Origin: JAJPJX01 sp964568355
GTDB lineage: Bacteria > Acidobacteriota > Terriglobia > Bryobacterales > Bryobacteraceae
Reading direction: 5' to 3'
DNA length: 12,989 nt
NCBI GenBank assembly: GCA_964568355.1
Contig: CAZMRK010000460.1
Coordinates: 1-12,989 of the forward strand
Each line of letters opens with the position of its first letter. Position 1 is the first letter of the stretch. This document shows, one piece after another, positions 7,528 to 12,989 of this stretch. Under the pieces are notes generated by a model. That model searched no databases. It saw nothing but the letters and a program-made list of their open reading frames with translations, and was not told where the DNA came from. The position numbers and the translations under genes are program-made.

Positions 7528-8805
7528 ATGAGCCAGGCAAGCAGGATTTCCGCCAACGATAAGATTCGCATCGCTACCATCGGCTTTGGGGGCATGGGAA
7601 TGGGCGACACCCATTACGCTACTTCCATTCCCGGTGTCGAGCTGGTCGCGGTCTGCGACCTCTACAACGGCCGCCTCGCCCGGGCGAAGGAAGTCTACGG
7701 CAATGGCATCGCCACCACGCGGGACTATCGCGAGATCCTGAGCCGCAAGGACATCGACGCGGTGATCATCGGCACGCCCGACCACTGGCATTCGCACATC
7801 ACCATCGCGGCGCTCGATGCCGGCAAGGATGTCTATTGCGAAAAGCCCATGGTTCGCACGGTGGAAGAAGGCAAGGGCGTCATCGCCGCCCAGGAGCGCA
7901 GCGGGCGCATCTTCCAGGTGGGCAGCCAGTATGTCACTTCGCTGGTCTATCAGAAGGCGCGCGAGCTGCTGCAGAACGGCGCCATCGGTCATTTGAATAT
8001 GGTGGAGGCCTGGCTCGATCGCAATACCGCGCTGGGGGCCTGGCAGTATTCCGTCCCGCCTGACGCCTCGCCGGCGACCGTCGACTGGGACCGCTTTCTG
8101 GGCAGCGCCCCCAAGCGGCCGTTCGAGGCGGTCCGCTTCTTCCGCTGGCGCAACTACCAGGACTACGGCACGGGCGTTGCCGGCGACCTGTTCGTCCACC
8201 TGCTCTCGGGGCTGCACTTCGCGACCCGCTCGCTCGGCCCCACGCGCGTCTTTGCCACCGGCGGACTGCGCTTCTGGCAGGATGGCCGCGACGTTCCCGA
8301 TGTGATGCTGGCCATGCTCGACTACCCGAAATCGGATACGCACCCCGATTTCACGCTCGCCCTGCGCGTCAATTTGAAGAGCGGCGTCGCGCATGAAAAT
8401 TTCGGCTTCCGCTTCGTCGGCAGCGAGGGCGTCATGACGACCAGCATGTCCGGCGTGACGCTTTCCACGGTGCCGCCGGAAAGCGAGCCGGGCTTCAGCA
8501 TCGGGACCTTTCCCAAGGCCGTACAGGAAGAATTCCTGCGCCAGTATCGCTCCAAGTATCCGCACACGCGGGCGACCGCGGACGGTATGCGCCCGGCCAA
8601 AGAGGATACCTTCAACCCGCCTTCGGGCTACAACGCGCACCTGGAGCATCACCGCGTTTTCTACGACGCCGTGCGCTCCCGCAAGCGGCCGGTGGAAGAC
8701 GCCGTCTTCGGCTTCCGCGCCGCCGGTCCGGCGCTGCTGGGCAATGTCAGCTATTTTGAAAAGCGCGTCTGCACCTGGGATCCCCAGGCCATGACCGCGA
8801 GCTAG
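7528..8805 (+). CDS. Gfo/Idh/MocA-family NAD(P)-dependent oxidoreductase
   Basis: A 425-aa oxidoreductase expected to oxidise or reduce a sugar, inositol or similar polyol. The Rossmann domain (about 12-130) shows IATIGFGGMGMG with the GxGxxG dinucleotide loop at residues 19-24, VCDLYNGR at 43-50, TPDHWHSH at 83-90, and the catalytic EKPM motif at 105-108. The remainder is the alpha/beta C-terminal domain of the family. The start is supported by GGAG (7519-7522) five bases before the ATG, and by an in-frame stop at 7507-7509. The N-terminus SRISANDKIRIA looks like the segment that follows a Tat signal in many relatives, but no Tat signal is present, so this enzyme should be cytoplasmic. It appears monocistronic, divergent from the ADOP permease and convergent with the second receptor. 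The stop codon TAG lies at the edge of an 18-bp duplication. Substrate cannot be read from sequence. Confidence 0.93.
   Translation: MSQASRISANDKIRIATIGFGGMGMGDTHYATSIPGVELVAVCDLYNGRLARAKEVYGNGIATTRDYREILSRKDIDAVIIGTPDHWHSHITIAALDAGKDVYCEKPMVRTVEEGKGVIAAQERSGRIFQVGSQYVTSLVYQKARELLQNGAIGHLNMVEAWLDRNTALGAWQYSVPPDASPATVDWDRFLGSAPKRPFEAVRFFRWRNYQDYGTGVAGDLFVHLLSGLHFATRSLGPTRVFATGGLRFWQDGRDVPDVMLAMLDYPKSDTHPDFTLALRVNLKSGVAHENFGFRFVGSEGVMTTSMSGVTLSTVPPESEPGFSIGTFPKAVQEEFLRQYRSKYPHTRATADGMRPAKEDTFNPPSGYNAHLEHHRVFYDAVRSRKRPVEDAVFGFRAAGPALLGNVSYFEKRVCTWDPQAMTAS
8787..8804. repeat. Left copy of 18-bp direct repeat flanking the hairpin element
   Basis: GGCCATGACCGCGAGCTA occurs here and again, identically, at 8879-8896. 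This copy encodes the last residues of the Gfo/Idh/MocA protein and the first two bases of its stop codon; the final G of TAG comes from the inserted segment. Confidence 0.95.
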
Positions 8806-8878
8806 CGTGGGCAAACCGGGGACAGCCAACGAATTTCGCAAAGGCAGCGAAATTCATGCCAGTCCCCGTTTTGCACCG
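8805..8878. mobile_element. REP/MITE-like imperfect hairpin element
   Basis: A 74-bp segment that folds as one long imperfect hairpin. The inner arms are GAATTTCGC (8831-8839) and GCGAAATTC (8847-8855) around a 7-base loop. Further out GGGGAC (8818-8823) pairs with GTCCCC (8862-8867), and GCAAA (8811-8815) with TTTGC (8870-8874). There are short mismatches between the blocks and a one-base length difference. The GGGGAC...GTCCCC outer motif resembles REP-like elements mobilised by RAYT/Y1-type transposases, from memory. No transposase is encoded here. The element sits between two convergent genes, where the hairpin could also protect or terminate transcripts, though no U-tract marks a classical terminator. 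Confidence 0.7.
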
Positions 8879-8896
8879 GGCCATGACCGCGAGCTA
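8879..8896. repeat. Right copy of 18-bp direct repeat flanking the hairpin element
   Basis: Identical to 8787-8804. This copy carries the stop codon of the minus-strand receptor (CTA at 8894-8896). Read on the plus strand it also contains AGC TAA, the probable original end of the oxidoreductase gene. The match extends to 21 bp on the left with one mismatch. Confidence 0.95.
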
Positions 8897-11503
8897 AAAG
8901 GCGAACTGGAGCAGGAAGCGGAAGGTCCGGCCGTCGTTCAGGGTGTTGGTGATTTGCCCGAAGTTTGGCTGGGCCAGTTCCAGGCCGGGGGCGGCAAACT
9001 GCGGGGTATTGAAGAGGTTGATCGATTCCGCCCGGAAGGTCAGTTGCTTTTCCGAGTGCACTCTCCAGGTGCGGGCGATCGCCGCGTTTACGTTGGCGAT
9101 GCCGCCTTTGCGAAACGTATTCCGTCCGATGTCTCCGGCTTCGGCGCCGGGCACAATGAACGAAAACGCCGAGCGCGGCAGCAGGCTTAGCGAGGTATCC
9201 GGATTGCCGATGGTGCGGCCCAGGATGGTGGGATCGAGGATGTTGGGCCGGTCGCTGCCGTTGCCGTCCACGTTGCCGTAGCCCGGCGAGTCCGAGCCGG
9301 TGATCACGTTGAACGGGGTGCCGCTTTTGACCAGCGTCACCGAAGAGACCTGCCATCCGCCGATGATCCGCGAGAAGGAGGGCACGGTGTAGGTGATTCG
9401 CCAGAGGAAGGAGTGCGGCTGGTCGAAATCGCTGAGCGCCCGCATATCGTGGTGCGTTTCGAACTCGGACTGGCTGCGCCCCAGGCGCGAATCGGCGTCG
9501 TAGGCCGTATTGGTATAGGCGCTGCCCAGGTCCATGGATTTGCTGAACCAGTAGGAGATATCCATGGCGATGCCATGCCAGCGCGGCACCACCAGAGAGA
9601 CGCGGGCGGCGTTGTAGTCCCCGTCCGAGCCGTTGAGCACCCAGCGCAGGTCCGCGAAGTCCGGATTGGCGCGGCGCTGGTTGATGGTGGCCGTGGTCAG
9701 CGGAATTCCCTCCACGGGATGGGCGCGGTTCAGATACCACATGGTCAGCAACTTGTGCGCCGTGCTGCCGACGTAGCCCACCTGCAGGTTCCAGTTGGCC
9801 GAGAGCTTCGCTTCCCAACTGAAATTGTATTGGTGGGCGTAAGGAGCTACCAGGTTCGGCGCCAGCAGATAGACGGTCGAAAGCGCGTTGGGCTCCTGGC
9901 CGGTCTGGGTGAGCGAGGTCAGCGGATTGACCAGGCTGGGCGCCATGATCACCATCTTGTGGTTCCAGGGCGGCGAGAAGCGCACCTGCTGGAAGGTGAC
10001 GGGGTAGATTTCGCCGTATTGCAAGCCATAGGCGCCGCGCAGGACACCCCAGGCTCCGGGCAGGCGGTAGGCGAAGCCGAAATTCGGCGCCAGGTTGTTG
10101 CAGTCGCAGGGGTAGGGGATGGTGTTGAAACCGTTGACCTCGACGGGCGTGGTGATGGGCTGGTAGCGCAGGCTGTAGTTCAGGGTGAGGTTGGGGCCGA
10201 CGCGCCAGCGGTCGCCGACGTAATACTGCATGTCCCAGTTGCGGAATCCGCGGCTGACGTTGCCGATGGCCTGGATGTTCTGGGTGGGCAGACCCATGCG
10301 CAGGTTGGTAATGGCATCGTGGCCGAAATCCGCGGTGAAGGAAATATAGCCGCGGTGGGTATCGGACTCGATGCCGTTGAGCTGCCGCCGCAACAGGTTG
10401 AAGCCGACCGTCCATTCGTGATTGCCGCTGAGGCGCCGCAACTCGCCGCCGTAGCGGAACAGGTTCTGCTTGCGATTGATGGGGATTCCGGCGAGCGGCC
10501 CCAGCGTCTCCAGGCCGGAGATCGAGACCGTGGGTCCGACCGCTCCGGGCGCCGAGACCAGCAGGTTGGCGATGCGATCGAATCCGGCGGTCAGGCTCAT
10601 GACCGTGTGCGCGTCCCACTGGCGCTGCCAGGTGATGCGGGCGGTGTGCGAGCGCGTATCGGTGTTGGGATTCTGGCCGGCGACGAGCTGAAAGGCGTTC
10701 ACATGCTGGGTGAGGAGCTGGTAACGCAGGCTCAGACGGTCGCGCGATCCGAAGAGCTGATCCAGGCGCAGGCCGGCGTTGTTGTTGTCGATAGATTGCG
10801 GGGCGTTGGTGTTCAGCGCGCGCGGATTCACGTCGGTGCGGTTGGGCAGCTCCGTGGGGTAGGCGGCGAGGAATTTCTCAACGATGGCGCGGGTGGCCGG
10901 ATCGGTGACCAGCGGCGTCCGCTCGTCGGCCTGGGGCACCAGGACGTTGCCGTTCACGCTGCCGCGCGATTTATCCTGGCTGGCATCGATTTGCAGGAAT
11001 CCGCCCTGCCAGATCGGTCCCAGCAGGGTGAAGCCGTAGCTGTTGGCGTGGGCGGGCTGGACGTCGCCCACCTGAAAGAAGGACCGGGCGGCCAGAATGC
11101 TGTTCTGGTGGCGCTCGAAGAGATTGCCGTGCCAGGAAGACGCCTTGAAGCCAGGGACGTGCAGCACCGGCGACGGGGCGTTACCGAACTCCGCGCCGAA
11201 ATAACTTCGCTCGGGCCGGAACTCCGGAATGATGGTGGCCGTGACGCCCAGGCGGATATTCAGCTCTTTGAGCGCGTTGTTATCGACCAGGTTGAAATGG
11301 ATGTTCTCATTGCGGCGGCTCTCTCCGGCCGCCGTATCGGTGACTCCCAGCAGGTTCAGCTCGATGCGGCGGGTATTTTCGGTGGCCGGACGCGGCGGCG
11401 TGCCCGCTTCGGGCTTGTCTTTGTCTTTGGAGACCGGAGCCTGCTGGGCCGCCGCCGGCAGCCCAGTCAGCAAAATCAGAAGGAGGAGGGAATGGCGCAG
11501 GAT
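8894..11503 (-). CDS. Oar-like TonB-dependent outer-membrane protein with reduced plug; unusual start
   Basis: An outer-membrane beta-barrel protein of about 869 aa, related to the Oar-type receptors. The first standard start codon in frame is TTG at 11473, but this would leave only LLTGLPAAAQQ. Reading from ATC (11503) or CTG (11500) gives a full signal peptide, ?LRHSLLLLILLTGLPAAA before QQ. GGAG lies 7 nt before the ATC, so I set the start there. After a Lys/Pro-rich linker, only about 55 residues precede the end-of-plug motif (FGAEFGNAPSPVLHVPGF) and the barrel (SYGFTLLGPIWQGG). The carboxypeptidase-like domain and most of the plug of the other receptor are missing. The C-terminus FLLQFAF ends in Phe, as expected for barrel assembly. 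It follows the SIS gene directly and is the last gene of the sugar-kinase operon, suggesting a link to a sugar or surface glycan. Substrate unknown. Confidence 0.85.
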   Translation of the reverse strand: MLRHSLLLLILLTGLPAAAQQAPVSKDKDKPEAGTPPRPATENTRRIELNLLGVTDTAAGESRRNENIHFNLVDNNALKELNIRLGVTATIIPEFRPERSYFGAEFGNAPSPVLHVPGFKASSWHGNLFERHQNSILAARSFFQVGDVQPAHANSYGFTLLGPIWQGGFLQIDASQDKSRGSVNGNVLVPQADERTPLVTDPATRAIVEKFLAAYPTELPNRTDVNPRALNTNAPQSIDNNNAGLRLDQLFGSRDRLSLRYQLLTQHVNAFQLVAGQNPNTDTRSHTARITWQRQWDAHTVMSLTAGFDRIANLLVSAPGAVGPTVSISGLETLGPLAGIPINRKQNLFRYGGELRRLSGNHEWTVGFNLLRRQLNGIESDTHRGYISFTADFGHDAITNLRMGLPTQNIQAIGNVSRGFRNWDMQYYVGDRWRVGPNLTLNYSLRYQPITTPVEVNGFNTIPYPCDCNNLAPNFGFAYRLPGAWGVLRGAYGLQYGEIYPVTFQQVRFSPPWNHKMVIMAPSLVNPLTSLTQTGQEPNALSTVYLLAPNLVAPYAHQYNFSWEAKLSANWNLQVGYVGSTAHKLLTMWYLNRAHPVEGIPLTTATINQRRANPDFADLRWVLNGSDGDYNAARVSLVVPRWHGIAMDISYWFSKSMDLGSAYTNTAYDADSRLGRSQSEFETHHDMRALSDFDQPHSFLWRITYTVPSFSRIIGGWQVSSVTLVKSGTPFNVITGSDSPGYGNVDGNGSDRPNILDPTILGRTIGNPDTSLSLLPRSAFSFIVPGAEAGDIGRNTFRKGGIANVNAAIARTWRVHSEKQLTFRAESINLFNTPQFAAPGLELAQPNFGQITNTLNDGRTFRFLLQFAF

Positions 11504-11504
11504 G

Positions 11505-12062
11505 TTAACGCTCCACGTCCATGAAGTAATAGCAGAGCATGTGGCAGACGATCATGTGGGCGTCCTCGATGCGGCCCATATGGGGGACCGGCACCTGGAT
11601 ATTCAAGTGCGCCAAGGGCCCCAGCTTGCCGCCGTCGCGCCCGGTGAGGGCGATAGTGCGGCAGCCGGCCGAGTTGGCGTACTCGATGGCCCGCAGCACG
11701 TTGGGCGAATTGCCGGAGCCGCTGATGCCCATGAACAGGTCGCCCGGTTCGGCGAAGTTGCGCAACTGCTCGACGAAGACGCAGTCGTAGCTCACATCGT
11801 TCGAATAGGCGGTGATGGTGGGCAGAGAGTCGGTGAGCGCCATGATGCGAAACCGCTCGGCGCGGTTGAAGCTGGCTCCTTTGACCATATCGCAGGCGAA
11901 GTGCGAGGCTGTGGAGGCGCTGCCGCCGTTGCCGCACACGAAGATCCGGTGCCGTTCGGCGCGGGCCTGCTTGAGCCACCCGATGGCCTGGTTCACTTTC
12001 TCCAGATCGATGCTGTCGATCGCTTTGAGAAGGTCGGTTTTGTATTCCGCTGCAAAGTTCAT
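11505..12062 (-). CDS. SIS-domain phosphosugar isomerase, GmhA-like (sedoheptulose 7-phosphate isomerase type)
   Basis: A 185-aa cytoplasmic SIS_2 protein of the size of phosphoheptose isomerases, which convert sedoheptulose 7-phosphate to a glycero-manno-heptose 7-phosphate. It shows CGNGGSASTASHF (43-55), the phosphate loop SGSGNSPN (114-121), ALTGRDGGKL (138-147) and the C-terminal HMGRIEDAHMIVCHML (161-176). His174 aligns with the catalytic His180 of E. coli GmhA. Asp58 takes the place of catalytic Glu65, as I recall in a subset of the family. The ATG at 12062 overlaps the ROK stop codon as ATGA, and a longer reading to the right would run over the ROK gene. Its stop is one base from the inferred start of the receptor. 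Company with PfkB- and ROK-type kinases favours a sugar-phosphate route, but another ketose phosphate substrate is possible. Confidence 0.88.
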   Translation of the reverse strand: MNFAAEYKTDLLKAIDSIDLEKVNQAIGWLKQARAERHRIFVCGNGGSASTASHFACDMVKGASFNRAERFRIMALTDSLPTITAYSNDVSYDCVFVEQLRNFAEPGDLFMGISGSGNSPNVLRAIEYANSAGCRTIALTGRDGGKLGPLAHLNIQVPVPHMGRIEDAHMIVCHMLCYYFMDVER

Positions 12063-12916
12063 AAATGATTCGCCAACGCGAGCGCGCCGTAGAGGACGCT
12101 GTCGTCTCCCAGAGATGCCGGAACCACGTCGATGCGGGCCGCCGACCAGGAGGTGATCTGCCGCCGCAGTTCGGCGCGCAGAGGCCCGAACAGCGCGTCC
12201 CCGGCCTTGCTGATGCCGCCGCCGATCACGATCCGGGCGGGGTTTAATAACATGATACAAGTCTTCAGGCCCAGAGCGAGATCCACCACATAGCGGCGGA
12301 CGAACCCGGGGTCCTGGAGCAGTTCTTTGGCGGGCTTGCCGTAGTCGCGTTCGAGCCAGAGGCCGCAGCACATACGCTCGTAGCAGCCGCGCGCGCCGCA
12401 GAGGCACTCGGGGCCGTCGGGGCGTATGGTGAGGTGGCCGATCTCGCCGCCGTAGGAATCGGCGCCGCGCCAGATGCCGCCGTCGGAGAAGATGCCGCCG
12501 CCGATGCCGGTGGAGAGCGTCATGTAGAACAGCGGCGAGTAGCCACGGCCAGCGCCGTGAACGGCCTCGCCTAAAGCTCCGACATTGGCATCGTTATCCA
12601 TAATGGCCGGCACCTGTAGGAGTTCGCTGAGGTGGTCGGTGAGATGGAAATCGCGCCAGCCGCCGACGTGGGTGGAGAGAGCCACGCGCTGTTCGGAGAA
12701 ATTGACCGGCCCGCCGAAGCCGACACCGCAGCGATCGAAGCGGAGATCCCGGGACCATTCCGAAGCAATGGCGGCGATCTGTTCGAGCATCCAGTCCTTG
12801 CCGCCTTCTTTGTCAGTAGAGCGGGTGACGCGGCGCTGGAGCGTATCACCGGCGAAGACCGCCATGGAGAACTTGGTACCGCCGATATCGATGGCGAGGG
12901 TATTTTTGGCGCTCAT
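12059..12916 (-). CDS. ROK-family sugar kinase
   Basis: A 285-aa member of the ROK family, cytoplasmic ATP-dependent kinases of glucose, N-acetyl-hexosamines or related sugars. Residues 9-14 (IDIGGTK) form the ATP phosphate loop. VPAIMDNDANVGALGE at 102-117 carries the catalytic Asp (Asp109). STGIGGGI follows at 135-142. The ROK signature is complete: GGEIGH at 156-161 and CLCGARGCYE at 171-180 supply the His161/Cys171/Cys173/Cys178 zinc site. An intact zinc site and catalytic Asp argue for an active kinase; there is no helix-turn-helix, so it is not a NagC/XylR-type repressor. Its ATG overlaps the stop of the upstream PfkB-like gene (ATGA), and its own stop overlaps the SIS start the same way. 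The exact sugar cannot be read; the SIS partner hints at a hexose or heptose. Confidence 0.93.
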   Translation of the reverse strand: MSAKNTLAIDIGGTKFSMAVFAGDTLQRRVTRSTDKEGGKDWMLEQIAAIASEWSRDLRFDRCGVGFGGPVNFSEQRVALSTHVGGWRDFHLTDHLSELLQVPAIMDNDANVGALGEAVHGAGRGYSPLFYMTLSTGIGGGIFSDGGIWRGADSYGGEIGHLTIRPDGPECLCGARGCYERMCCGLWLERDYGKPAKELLQDPGFVRRYVVDLALGLKTCIMLLNPARIVIGGGISKAGDALFGPLRAELRRQITSWSAARIDVVPASLGDDSVLYGALALANHL

Positions 12917-12989
12917 CCGCGGGCCAGCACCTCCTCCGGGGAGGCGGTTCCGGTGCCTTTTTTCATGATGGTGATGGAGGCGACGCGAT
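12913..12989 (-). CDS. C-terminal end of a PfkB-family (heptose-kinase-like) carbohydrate kinase
   Basis: The last 24 codons of a gene that enters from the right edge. The frame reads RVASITIMKKGTGTASPEEV and ends LARG-stop. Its TGA (12915-12913) overlaps the ATG of the ROK gene as ATGA, which supports this frame. The pattern (hydrophobic strand, then K-x-GT-x-(T/S)-x-PEE) is like the C-terminus of PfkB/ribokinase-type kinases such as the HldE/RfaE kinase domain. It is short evidence, so the family call is moderate. With the GmhA-like SIS gene two positions downstream, a heptose-phosphate kinase would be a coherent reading, but any PfkB sugar kinase fits. A GGAGGAGG run lies within it, 13 nt before the ROK start. 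Confidence 0.6.
   Translation of the reverse strand, partial: RVASITIMKKGTGTASPEEVLARG

Noticed and set aside
5546..7531. A 661-codon plus-strand open frame antisense to the ADOP permease
   Set aside because: Composition (Arg, Gln, His, Gly rich) is typical of a shadow frame, and the opposite strand holds a clear permease.
9413..11524. A 703-codon plus-strand open frame antisense to the second receptor
   Set aside because: It lacks recognisable domains, is rich in Arg/Gly/Val/Ala as expected from the reverse of a GC-rich gene, and overlaps a convincing beta-barrel gene throughout.

Overview
The window looks like a GC-rich chromosome of an Acidobacterium, most likely of the Solibacter/Bryobacter type. 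The reasons are an orphan duplicated FtsX/MacB-type permease (the ADOP family, expanded in Acidobacteria), two large Oar-like TonB-dependent receptors, a Gfo/Idh/MocA oxidoreductase, and very tight gene packing. The taxonomic call is inference from gene content only.

Layout, left to right. (1) Positions 1-4950 hold a probable molybdate/oxyanion locus. An XRE-type regulator with a C-terminal periplasmic-binding-protein-like (PBP_like) domain (3766-4950, +) is divergent from an Oar-type TonB-dependent receptor (359-3712, -). The receptor's stop codon overlaps the GTG start of a ModA-like solute-binding protein that runs off the window (1-359, -). The 53-bp divergent region has AT-rich, partly palindromic sequence, and the regulator appears to be leaderless. 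(2) An ADOP permease (4976-7414, -) faces the regulator; it has a good TATAAT box just upstream of its start. (3) A Gfo/Idh/MocA oxidoreductase (7528-8805, +) is divergent from the permease. (4) Between it and the next gene lies a REP/MITE-like hairpin of about 70 bp. It is bracketed by an exact 18-bp duplication that contains both convergent stop codons. (5) Positions 8894-12989 hold a minus-strand operon, read right to left: the 3' end of a PfkB-type sugar kinase, a ROK-family sugar kinase, a GmhA-like SIS-domain isomerase, and a second Oar-like receptor with a reduced plug and an apparently non-canonical start codon. The first three genes are joined by ATGA overlaps. SIS and receptor are almost contiguous.

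How the parts may work together: the first block suggests outer-membrane capture of molybdate, tungstate or a complex of them, hand-off to a periplasmic binding protein, and sensing by a cytoplasmic regulator that carries a related binding fold. The last block suggests phosphorylation and isomerisation of a sugar, possibly a heptose, co-expressed with an outer-membrane protein. No tRNA, rRNA, CRISPR array or full transposase was seen.
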